Assembly: GCF_026151205.1 (NCBI RefSeq)
Contig: NC_087081.1
Location: 10,543,113-10,607,112 of the forward strand
Origin: Bolinopsis microptera
Taxonomy: Eukaryota > Ctenophora > Tentaculata > Lobata > Bolinopsidae
Length of the DNA stretch: 64,000 nt
Direction: 5' to 3'
This document shows positions 1-12,400 of this stretch, piece by piece; the stretch's first letter is position 1, and the number at the start of each line of letters is the position of its first letter. A program made the translations under genes and the position numbers. Below the pieces are notes generated by a model. That model saw only the letters and a program-made list of their open reading frames with translations, had not been told where the DNA came from and did not search any database.

Positions 1-165
1 TAATGTCCACCAATGTCCGCTAATGTCCACCAATGTCCATCCAAGTCCGCCAATGTCCGTCCGGGTCCGCCAATGTCCGTCCGAGTCCGCCAATGTCCGT
101 CCGAGTCCGCCAATGTCCGTCCGAGTCCGCCAATGTCCGTCCGTGTCCGCCAATGTCCCAAAAAA
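1..165. repeat. 20-bp minisatellite
   Basis: Tandem 20-bp unit built on caatgtccgtccgagtccgc. About five clean copies lie from 51 to 150, with decayed 10-bp half units before them. The core aatgtccg also occurs in the inverted arms at 24146 and 24949. A short open frame across it is only the repeat read in frame and is not a gene. Confidence 0.9.
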
Positions 166-479
166 CACGTCCGTTGTCTCATAGAATCCAAAAAGGACAG
201 GACATAGGCGGACATAGACGGACATGACACCCCCCCCACCTGGGTTTGGCATATTATGATAAACGATGAATTTTTCAGTACTAGAGTAGGTGATGTTAAT
301 TCCTGCAGATGTAAGTGTTTTTAGTTGGGGTGGCAGGTCCTTACAAGTTTACTTACTTGCTGCAATTAGGGTTTATTCATTATTATATTCCTCCTGCACC
401 CCCTAACTCATCTTATTTATCGTGTACGTCCCTTTAACCAAGTAATCGTTTGAAGAATGGACTGAACAACTATGAGATA

Positions 480-3400
480 ATGTCAAAAACACAGGCTCCT
501 AACAAGGAGATTAGCGGGCAGATAGAAAAAAGTGAACTTCTTGAGCGACTAAAGGTAACTATACCCTGGTGTATTAAACCAATCGTGGCAGTTAAATGTT
601 TACTTAAGTTGTGGAACAATATTCTTAATTCTAGATAACTTATTGATGCTTTTCATACAAAAAAGTTAAAACAAATTCTTTATGTCGTGCATCCTGGGTT
701 TGGACAGGATATGCCCGCTTAAAATACTTCCATCGCGTTACATTACATAATTTTCAATAAATGTAATAGATTTGTAGTGTTGTAATTAGTTTAAATAATG
801 TCACTGTTAAATATTATTGAACTATTGGATTAACCGTTAACGTTTTAGGCTTGGGCTGCATTTTTATCTGAGATCGACCAAGAAGAAGACAAAAGCGAAC
901 TAGAACAGATCTGTGCCAGTTTGGTGTCACCCGACTTACTTCAATACGAGGATGCGGATGTGAAACTATTTGTGGCATGCTGTGCTGCTGATGTACTTAG
1001 GATTTATGCTCCGGAAGCTCCGTATGCAGATGAACAGCTTAAGGTTTGAAGGGTTTATTCTTTTATTGTTGTGATGGAAGGTTTCTACTTTGACTGCTTT
1101 GTGTAAGTTGTATGGTAGTTGTGTGGCGACTGGCGGGGTTTTTGGGGAAAGGAGATTAAAAAATCCGGTATATATCGGGGACCGGGGTTCCCGGTAAATT
1201 GGATTTTACTGCACTGCTTGCCGACAGAGGTTGAGAAAGTAATATATTTCCGATCAGTGATTGCTGAGTGAAGGGGTGGAGACTAGGGAGTCTAATTTAA
1301 GGATTGTATCTTATATTTTAAAAAGATTAACTATTTCCATTATATAACGAGTCAACTAAAGTTTCATAGCCTTCTAAATTTCCGGCAGGAAATATTCATG
1401 ATGTTCGTAGAACAGTTGCGTGGACTGGAGGACATAGAAGGAAAGAGCTTCAAACGATACTTTTACCTGTTGGAGAACTTGGCGTGTGTCAAGACTTTTA
1501 TCCTCTGTATGGAACTTGATGCTCCCGATATTATTCTCAGCTTGTTTAGAACATTCTTTCAGGTTCGTTCCGCTGTTTAGTGTTTACTAGACTGGGAGCT
1601 GGGAAAATAATAGTTTTATCGGAATTTTTACTATGATTTTCAATCTAGCGGCCGCACTGTTTGCATCTGTATAAATTTTAGGGGAAAAATCAGCAATTGA
1701 TTGTCATGAACCTATGATAATAAGCATGATATAAGGTTAACAAAGAAGTGATTTGTCTACATACGTAACTGTACGTATAGTAATAGTTAGTTGCCCAATC
1801 GATTAACAACCCAACTTATCACAGATATTCAATGACCGACACGTTGGAAAGGTACAGACATTCATGGTTGACATCATGATGACCGTCATGCAGGAAGGAG
1901 ACAGCATTCCACAGGTTTGTAGCGGTCTCCGGGCCATCTGTAGCACAGCCATCTGTACCACAGCTACAGCCATCTGTACCACAGCCATCTGTACCACAGC
2001 CATCTGTACCACAGCTACAGCCATCTGTACCACAGCCATCTGTACCACAGCCACGAATACCTTTACAATTTCACTAAAACCTGGAAATTTAGAGGCTGTG
2101 GTATAGAAAAAATATTACTATTTTTCGACTTGAAATTGCTTACACAGCAAACGTATTTTTTAATGTTAAGATAATTTCAATTTGAAAGATGATTAAGTTT
2201 AGGCTCATTAGAGTTTAAGGGTTGGCGTTCGTTAATGTCTGTTTGAGTGAGTAAATCTGTGTGAATACGTATTTTATAAAGTGTGATTTGAGTGAACAAG
2301 CTTTTTAAATCCCCCTTCTTGCAGGATGTAATGGATATAATCCTGATGCACATAATCCAACCCTACAAATCCCGCAAACCTGCCGCTCACAGACTCGCTA
2401 AGGAGCTCATCAACAAAAGTGCTACTTATATGGAGCCCAACATCCAGAAGTTCTTTAATGCCGCGTTAATGAAGGGAATTGAAACTGATTCTGGTAAGAA
2501 TACAATGGTTTTAATGTCCAAGATGAAATTTGAAACCTCAAAATATGTTGTACGTAATAAAACCTGACTTAAACTCAACGTCATAAATCAAATTCTCTCT
2601 TATAGATATGCTGCATTTTAACTTTAGCATATATGTTCGGAAAGCAAAGTAACACATTTTATTACAGGTCTACACAGTCGAGTGTACGATCTGATCAAGG
2701 AACTGAACAGAGTTTGTCCGAGTATTCTCCTCGCAGTTTTACCTCAGCTACAAGAGAAACTGAAGAGTAGTGATGTTAACGAAAGATTAGAGGTTACCAG
2801 GTATGTATTGTGCTAAGTTAGATATCCGATTAGAGCCTAGAGGTTACCTGGTATGTACTGTGCTAATTTAGATAGCCGATTAGAGGTTACCAGGTATGTA
2901 CTGTGCTAAGTTAGATATCCGATTAGAGGTTACCAGGTATGTACTGTGCTAAGTTAGATATCCGATTAGAGGTTACCAGGTATGTACTGTGCTAAGTTAG
3001 ATATCCGATAGAGGTTACCAGGTATGTACTGTGCTAAGTTAGATATCCGATAAAAATAGAACTGACTAGATGCTTGTAACGTTTTCGTAATTTTCTGAGT
3101 TTATATTATATGATTATGGTTTTGAGCATTGTGAAAAGTTTTGCTTTTTTATGAATTCTGCGGTTCATGAAACGTCTGTATCGTTTTTTAATCTATTCTT
3201 AATATATAATACCTATTGGGTAGAAATCTCCTATTAAAACCATGATTTACGTTTCAGGTTGCTTGCGGAGATGTTTTCAGATAAAGGTTCAGAGCTGGCA
3301 ACCCAAAACAAACAACTGTGGAACTGTTTTTTGCGCAGATTTAACGACATAGAGGCTGCTGTCCGGGCTGAGTGTGTCAGCACTTGTAAAAACTTCATCC

Positions 3401-6400
3401 TCAACCATTTGAAACTTAGCGATGTGAGTCTAGATCAAGCAAACAAAATATGGTTATGATATCGTATTTCTTGGTTAATGATTTCCTCAATAGATTTTAA
3501 AGAATTTCTGATAATTGGTGTGATCAGTTCACACCAATTATTTACCAATATTTTAATTTTAAAGTTTAAAACAAATACAGGAGCGCAGCCAGTAGACTTG
3601 CTTTTACGTTTCAGGATTGCTACACAAACCTTTGTAAGCGACACAGAGATCCTGATGAGAAAGTGAGACTCGAAGCTGTAAAAGTTGTGTACGCTATCGC
3701 TTCCGATGATATCACCAGAATGACTCCTGAGCTATTCATGATATTGCAGGTTTAACTTATATTTCTTCTTTCTGGTTTTGATCCTGGGATCGGATTGTTA
3801 CATGCTTTGTAATACGATGTTATTTTTCCATGGAGATTGAATGTCTTGTTACAGAGATTGAATGTCATGTTACGGCCTAATATTCAGAACTAATGTATCT
3901 GTAGTGGTGTTGAAAAGTAAGAAAACAGGAGAAACTTGAACCCCGCAACAGTGCATGCTGTCCGACCCTCATTGTTGACAGTGTTTCCAATTTTTAAAAT
4001 CTTTCAGGAACGGATGCTGGACAAGAAATGGCCTATCCGACATCAAGCCATCATGAATGTTGCTCGACTGTACAAAGAAATTAACAGTAAGAAGGACCCT
4101 AGTAAGATAAAGCAAGTAGCTTGGATGCCCAACAAAGTTCTTCATACTTATTATCAAAACACGAGCCAGGTAACTTATTTTTTACAGCATTTTTGTTTTG
4201 CAGTGCAGATACTATAATAGATTTTTAGTTACCTGTAGTCAGTCGACATTTTCGTGTCGGCATTCCCATGTTGAGCGGGGGCGGTGATTCTCTTCGATCA
4301 CATCACCACGCGGCAAACAGCAAGATTTTTGTTGTCTTTGGACAGCCAAATTTAGCGCGCGCTGTGGAATCACTGCTCCCGCCTTCCTTTCAGCCAATCA
4401 CAGGTCTGCTGCTCCTTCATCAAATAATTTTTCTCCGAGCAGGATACTCTAAGCCGCGCAAAAATCCTCTATTTTTCTCGCCCGTGATAGTGGAAAATAC
4501 GATGGCGAAGCATAGTTTGTGCGCGCGTCAGATGCAATTAATGCGCGGCTTTTAATACATCCCGCCTAAACAACTGAATTTCTCCAGAGAAGTGAAAACC
4601 TAGATTGCTTACCTAAGCAAGGCGAGGTCTAGATCCACAACTGCTCAATAAAGTTTATATTTTCGCAGGATCGTTTACTAGTGGAACGTCTCCTGTTATC
4701 CTGCTTGGTTCCTGTCAGTTTGGGAGCTAAGGACAGGATGAACATTCTCCTCAGAACGTATTGCCTGTTGGACGCCGCCGCAATCAAAGCGCTAAACGAG
4801 TTGTTGCGATATCAGCAGACAATCAGAATGCATCTAGCTGCACTGCTCAAAGCTATTGAGCAAGGAAGTAAGTGACTTTATATGCAATTTAATCGTAAAT
4901 TGAGGGCCGGAAAATAAATTGTATAACGACTCATTGTTATATATCAAGCCTATAAATGTACAATAAACTGCGTACATTAGATAGTGATCAACATTGGCTT
5001 CGTGATGTTTGTTATGAACTGAATGTAGGGCTGCCATCTTGGAATTTGTGTACCTCATGCCGTATATTTATAACACATTCTGTGCAGTGTACAGATCGTG
5101 AAACGTACTTTAGTTTACACCATAAGTTATGCACTCTCACTTCGTTCGTTGTAGACACCCAAGTCACGTGATAATTATTGGGCTGCAAAATAATATAAGT
5201 TACAGCATGTATATTGTATAACCACTCCACCGGCTAATATCACTAATATTAAAATGTCCTTTTTACCCAGTTGGCGAAGAAGACCGTAAGAAGCTGTTGA
5301 ACCAAGTTAGCATGTTGTCTAAATCCCTTCCTGATTCAAAGACAGCTAACAGTGACTTAAAACGCCTCAGTAACACACTTGTCCACGACAGGTCTCTTCT
5401 CAAGGTAATATTTTATCTAATTGGATTTTGCTGCTGCAAATAAAATCTTAAAAGATTTCGATCGTTTTTATAGGGTTTATACGACTTTTTGTTGTAGGAC
5501 TAGTCCAATTATGATTAAGGTTAATTAAATAAATTTAGAAACTCTTGTTGAGGTCCTATAAACTAAATTTGACCATCAGTTAAGTACAGAAATCATAGAA
5601 TTTTCTTAAACTACAAAAATTCCAGGCATTCCAGACGATAGTAACACCGGGGGTTTCTTGCCAGCAAGTAGCTCGTGCTGTCAGCGAAATAATGAAGAAA
5701 CTAACCAACAAAAACCCCATCATGGATACAATCCGAGCACTGATGGACAGGACGGCGCCGGTTTTGGCTGATGCAACTTGTATTACTGTGTTAGTTAACT
5801 TGGTTTCACAGCTGCTCACTGCTCCTACAGATGCAGAGAGTGACGATGAGGACAAGTTCAATGTGTTTATCAACGGACAGAAGGGTCTTCACTTGATACT
5901 GGTGAGAAATTGTTCTTATATTTCCAGTTTAAACCTGATGTTAATGGTTAGTGAGTCGATAGTCGATATATCCAGCTAGAGCTAGAACTTGAGAATTTCG
6001 CTCCTTCAATATCTGCTTAAATAAGTTGATGAAGTGTACGTTGTATATTAATAATGAATTTGTTTTCAGTCACTAGCTACTGTGTACCCGGGACAGTTCA
6101 AAGCACAAGAAGTATTCGAGCAACTTTTGGTTAACTTGAAAAACGCTGATAATGAAGTCGTCCTGATGGATCTCAAGATCCTCGCTAAAACTGGTCAGTG
6201 CATATTAAATCTGATACGATAATTTTGTCGTCACGAATTCCTAACCGAATCGAAATTCAACATAACTTCTGTAGAAGCAAATCTTATTTTACTTGATATG
6301 AGGCGGATTGAGTGTTTATAATATAATATTTTATTTTTAGCTCAAGGGCTAGACAGAAGGCATGCAAGTGTGGCGGGATGTTTGCAACCACAGCTCCTCA

Positions 6401-9400
6401 AGATAGCCAAGGAGGGTACACCCAAACAGGCCAAGCAAGCTGTTCAGGTTATCCATGCTGTCTATCAGGATAGTCCTAAAGTTCTGGAAAGACTTTTAGA
6501 GGTATTTACCTGATTAGTACTAGAAGAGAATGTTTAGTGATAGTATTTGATTGTTTTTTTGTTTGTGATTTTCTCTGGTTCATCTGTTGCATGTCATGCC
6601 AAAAGTGATAAAGATTTATAGGAACGTAGGAAGGTATGGGTTTTGTTTTAATTTTAATTTATCTGTTTTCAGTCGATGGTGGGATTGTTGGACCCTACTC
6701 ACATGAACCTCCCATCAATCGTCAAGGCTATCGCTCAGATCGCAAAAGTTGCTCCTAAAATATTCGAGGAATTTAGCAGAGATGTCGTCAGAGACTTTTT
6801 GCTTTCCGAGGTATGTGACTATTTACCGAAAAATATTCTGCTTTGAATAATATTATATTAGTTTCGTCAGTGTATCCAATAAGTCTTATCTGTAAATCTG
6901 AGTTTATATCTAAATTTTCGTACTACAGATTCTGACTCAAGACAGAGAAGAGGAGGGGCTGATTGAGGATGACTTTTGGTGTGAGCAGGAGGAACTTTCT
7001 AAAGATGCTAGAGTGAAGGTACTGACATTCTGCTCGATTAAAGATAGAAGTTCTTGAATTTTCTATACTTTTCTGCCGTCTTTTATATGAAACAATAACA
7101 AAAATGAGACCTGTCCGGTGGTTTGAACTTTGATTTATCCAAAGAACTCCTTAAGGTCACGTATCGCTCCTTATATGAGCATCACGTGTTTCTGTACTTT
7201 CATACTTACGAAAGTACAGAAACACGTGATGCCCATATAAGGAGCGACACGTGACCATTCTTCTCCCGCAGATAGAAGGTCTGCATGTGATGGTTAACTG
7301 GGTAGCTCAGACTGCGGGTGATAAGACGGTTATCTCAACTCCTGTATTGAAGCTACTTTGGGCGCTCCTCCAACAGAAGGGGGACATGAATGGAAACAGC
7401 GAAATTAGGTTCGTTTCATAATCAGCTGATCTGAGAACTAACATCATGAAAAAACAATATTGGATCTTATATATCAGATCCTCTACCAATATAATCAACT
7501 AAATGTTACAAAATGCGTTTTAATATTATTTTGGAGTTCGCGTGATGATCCAAAATGTCATATTCATTTTCCTTACTGAATGATACCCCCAATCCCCCCA
7601 CTGACTCACCCTTTTCAGACTTTGTTCGATGTCTCACTTACGTCTCCACGCTGGACTCTGTGTCTTGAAGCTAGCAGCCGAGCCGACCTGCTTTGACTTG
7701 ATACCTCTGGAGCTGTTCCAAGAGGTAGCCTGGCTTATACAGGACCCATGCCCTCAAGTCAAACAAGCTATGCTGAACAAGCTACAGGTTAGTTTGCTAA
7801 CACTTACTTAGCACAAAATATAGACTGATAGATACATTTTTCGACCATAGCATAGCGCTTCAACTTCAAAAACAGCATAATATCCATTAATTATGTACTC
7901 TAGTAGCAGGGAATAGTTGAGTGTGCACTTCGATGTACACGATTTCTGACAACACAGGGTTGTTTGTTAGATCATTCTTAACCAAAATCGTTTAGGTACG
8001 CAATTTGTGTCGCTAGACATAACCCTACAGGGCAAATTTTCTAAATTACCCTCAGTCGCGTATACGGGATTTTTGTATTTCAGCTCCTAAAGGTCATAGA
8101 GACTTGAATTTTAGCTTAAAATTACCGCAATGGCCACATTTATATACAAGTTATGAAGCAACATAAGGTCTCCAGTGCTTCGTTTTATAGATATTGACAA
8201 AAAACTGTTTTTTTATCTCAGCGAACCAAAAATGGCACTGAATTTTGATAACTTGAACTAGGAAGGTCGTAGAGACTTGAATTTTAGCTTAAAATGACCG
8301 CAAACATCATATTTATATACAACTTATAAAGCAATATAAGCCCTTTAATGCTTATTTGTTGAGATATTGACAAAAATCAGTCATTTTGGCTACACGTGTG
8401 AGGAAAAATACCAAATTGGGCAACTACTTCGGTCTTTTTTTTGACAAGTTTTGTGCTCAAGTTATTAAAATGTGCTTTGCAGTTGTAGATCGGATGTTTT
8501 CTTCCAATATGGGTTTCGGTATAAATCCGGAAGCACCCGGTTCATGGGTGATAGGGGTTAAAAACCCTGAAATGTCAGGCGATGGGCGAGACAATTGTCT
8601 GAATTTGGTTATAAAATCACTCTTTGCTAGGGTTTGCTTTTTTCCGCTACATCGATCCGCTTTCTAACTACTGATCATCCCCCTCTACATCATTGATCAT
8701 TCTCTTTTAGATACATGATTTCTATAAGTTCTTGAAGGTACATCCGGCATGATGTAAAGTCTATATCAAAGCATTTTAATGTGGTCTTAACAAGTTGCAA
8801 GAAATTTAAGTTCACTAATAAAACAGAGATTGTAGGATATCCTTCTTTTACACATTGAGTAATTTTGGCTACACATGTGAGGAAATATACCAAATTGGTT
8901 TACCAAACAAAGATTGTAGGTTATCTATTATTCTTTACGTGATTATTGACGAAACTTCATAGTCAAACCTGTATTATTTTTAATATTTAATATTTATTCA
9001 CACTTTCCATAAGACTATTATTGGGAGTCATTTTTGTGGTTACAATTCGATTAAATCAGTATTTCCAAGCAAAAAACTGTCCCAAATTTCTCTTCCGAAT
9101 ATGGTCCGCTAGTTCGAAATTGTAGCGCTTATAAACGTTATTGTTAGACATTACATTAGGATAATACTATTGAGACCAGATGTAGTGATCTATTTAGATA
9201 AAGCGAAGAAGGTGCATCTGAATGAGGAGAACTTTGCTGATCAAGAGAAAATAAGATAAGGAGATATCAGCAGCTGACAGAAGAGATAGAAGCCAACGGA
9301 TGGGCTTGCAAGCTCCAGACAGTAGAATTTGGAGTTCGAGTCATTTACAACTGCAGCCTCCAAACCTTTATGAACCACCTGAACGTAAACACTAAAGAGA

Positions 9401-12400
9401 AAAAGGCCTGCATGAAAATCGCTGAAATTAGCATGAGGGCACCATACACCATCTATCTGTCCAGAAACACCATTATATGGACAGATGATTGGGAGTTAGG
9501 CCCATAAAACATGTTTGATACCGCTATGAACCTGTCATAAGCCGGGGACTACCATGGAAGTGATATTGCTGTGTCGCTGAAAGACCCTACTACCATTCAA
9601 AGATGTACCTTATCACGCCAAGCAGTTATGCTTGTAGGTGAATACTGGATATGCAATTATATAGTTGAACTACTGTATAATACTCCATTCAAAATAGATT
9701 TAAGATGACGTTAATGTACATTGTACAACATCCGCATCCACATCGTTTATCTGTAATCAAAAAGTTACGCTTTGATTTCCCGATTCAAAATGTTTAATAC
9801 TGTCAACCCGAATAATTTGATGATAACTTAAGATGTACCTTTGAAAGTTAGTATTACCTTGGAAATAATTATTTTTACAAACTACCGTTCAAAACTTATA
9901 GATCAAGTGATTGCCTACCCACAATTATATTACAACGTTGTGGGGTCAGTCGATATTGTTGCTAAAAATCAGGAGCAAGCGTCTTGAAACAGGATACCAT
10001 AAATCTGTATAAGTTTTAAGTAGTTTCATTCTACTTTTAATATTATTATTGGGTCGTTTACGTTTAAATTATATTTGGCCATTTTATAGCCTCCCCCTCA
10101 AAAATCCCACAATTACTCAATATGTAAAAGAAGGATATCCTACAATCTCTGTTTTATTAGTGAACTTGAATATCTTGCAACTTGTTAAGACCACATTAAA
10201 ATGCTTTGATATAGACTTTACATCATGCCGGATGTACCTTCAAGAACTTATAGAAATCATGTATCTAAAAGAGAATGATCAATGATGTAGAGGGGGATGA
10301 TCAGTAGTTAGAAAGCGGATCGATGTAGCGGAAAAAAGCAAACCCTAGCAAAGAGTGATTTTATAACCAAATTCAGACAATTGTCTCGCCCATCGCCTGA
10401 CATTTCAGGGTTTTTAACCCCTATCACCCATGAACCGGGTGCTTCCGGATTTATACCGAAACCCATATTGGAAGAAAACATCCGATCTACAACTGCAAAG
10501 CACATTTTAATAACTTGAGCACAAAAATTGTCAAAAAAAGACCAAAGTAGTTTTTTAAAAAAAAATGTATCTATTTTTTAGAGAGGCTGGGCCTGGTTGG
10601 CCCACGAGAGGATAGCATAAGAATGCTTTGCCTACCTCTGGGGTATGGCAGTCCTGTGGGAGGATGCCAGTGGAATCAAGATGTGTAATCAAGGATGATG
10701 GTAAGTGTTGTGGGGTGTGTCAAAATACCAAAGTAGTTGCCCAATTTGGTATTTTTCCTCACACGTGTAGCCAAAATGACTGATTTTTGTCAATATCTCA
10801 ACAAATAAGCATTAAAGGGCTTATATTGCTTTATAAGTTGTATATAAATATGATGTTTGCGGTCATTTTAAGCTAAAATTCAAGTCTCTACGACTTTCCT
10901 AGTTCAAGTTATCAAAATTCAGTGCCATTTTTGGTTCGCTGAGAAAAAAAAACAGTTTTTTGTCAATATCTATAAAACGAAGCACTGGAGACCTTATGTT
11001 GCTTCATAACTTGTATATAAATGTGGCCATTGCGGTAATTTTAAGCTAAAATTCAAGTCTCTATGACCTTTAGGAGCTGAAATACAAAAATCCCGTATAC
11101 GCGACTGAGGGTAATTTAGAAAATTTGCCCTGTAGGGTTATGTCTAGCGACACAAATTGCGTACCTAAACGATTTTGGTTAAGAATGATCTAACAAACAA
11201 CCCTGTGTTGTCAGAAATCGTGTACATCGAAGTGCACACTCAACTATTCCCTGCTACTGGAGTATGTAATTTTAACCGTGTTATTGCTTTAAATGAACTT
11301 TCCCATTCCCACAACCATCAATTCACATTCTCCTCTCGTACATGCCTCCGAAATAACTTCTGACATCTTCAGAAAGGTCTGACTTCAATGAAGCTGCCAC
11401 TGGAATACGTTGCTCTCCTAGCTTTCTACGCTACTGATGTGGGCAAAGAACGCCGTTCTAAAGCCAGACAGATATTGTTGAGAGTAATTCAGCTGAGGAG
11501 AGAGTACATGGTCATGAACTCAAGTATGTGAATTTAGTCGTGTTATGTTATTTGTTGTAAAATACTTGGAACAGAGCGTTGTGCACAAGAAATACTAAAC
11601 TTAAGCCAGAGAGAAACATCAGAGAAACTGATGTAAAGAGTTAAATTGATGTTTGGCTTTTCAACTCAGTCTTTTGTCAAGAATGTACCTACAAGAATGT
11701 ACTTACAAGAATATACTTACAAGAATCATAATTCACTTTGTGACAGGTAACTCTGAGAGAAACCACACGGTACTGCCAGAGTACGCCCTCCCCACTCTCA
11801 TACATCTCCTAGCCCACCATCCAAACATGGACAACGACAACAAAGACTCCCTCAAATCTTCTCTAGGTTTGTTTTAAATGTCGATGTTATTTACATACTT
11901 GATCAGGACTGGCAATTGTAACCAAGAGCTATGAATATGAGTGTATAACATTGTTAGTTCTTGTATATTACCACAGTGAACCTCTGTTTTAACTAATATT
12001 TACAACTTCAGATGTGTTATGGTGGTTCCTGGAACCCTTGATGCAGAAGAACGACAATTTCCCCTTCCTCAAAAAGCTTGTCGAGACTGTCAAACAAGCC
12101 GTGGACGCTATTGATCCTTTCAACGATACCATCAATGAACGAATGTAAGTTTTGTTCATAATTTACCAGTCCCGATTTTAAAGCATCGCTTGCAAATTAA
12201 AGTACTATAGGAATCTTATCTAATATTTTAGATCTTCTTCAAACCAATTCCCTTTTCAATATTTTTTATCGTTTCTTTTGTAATAGATTATTGCACAAAA
12301 AAACAGATTTATGATTCTGATGTAACACCAGGTATGCTATCTGTGACTTAGCGTTCGGAGTCATCAACTGCAAATGTGCAAACGTTAAGCTCCCACCCTT

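Larger units (their letters stand above)
7890..11270. mobile_element. Long foldback element in PDS5 intron 18
   Basis: Left arm 7890-8864 and right arm 10111-11270 are reverse complements over almost 1 kb; the right arm is longer only because of a later insertion (10551-10736). The 1.25-kb spacer holds AT-rich DNA and a retroelement-like coding relic at 9274-9507. No transposase is visible. Exons 18 and 19 (7787 and 11373) flank it, and the gene frame is intact across the intron, so it is spliced out. Confidence 0.9.

Noticed and set aside
1864-2106. Thr-Ala-Ile-Cys repeat protein after PDS5 exon 4
   Set aside because: Read-through of the intronic minisatellite beyond a good donor site; phase and family homology place the exon end at 1914.
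8386-8667. 93-residue open frame and its mirror at 10308-10505
   Set aside because: Both lie in the arms of the foldback element and are copies of the same non-coding repeat; no domain seen.
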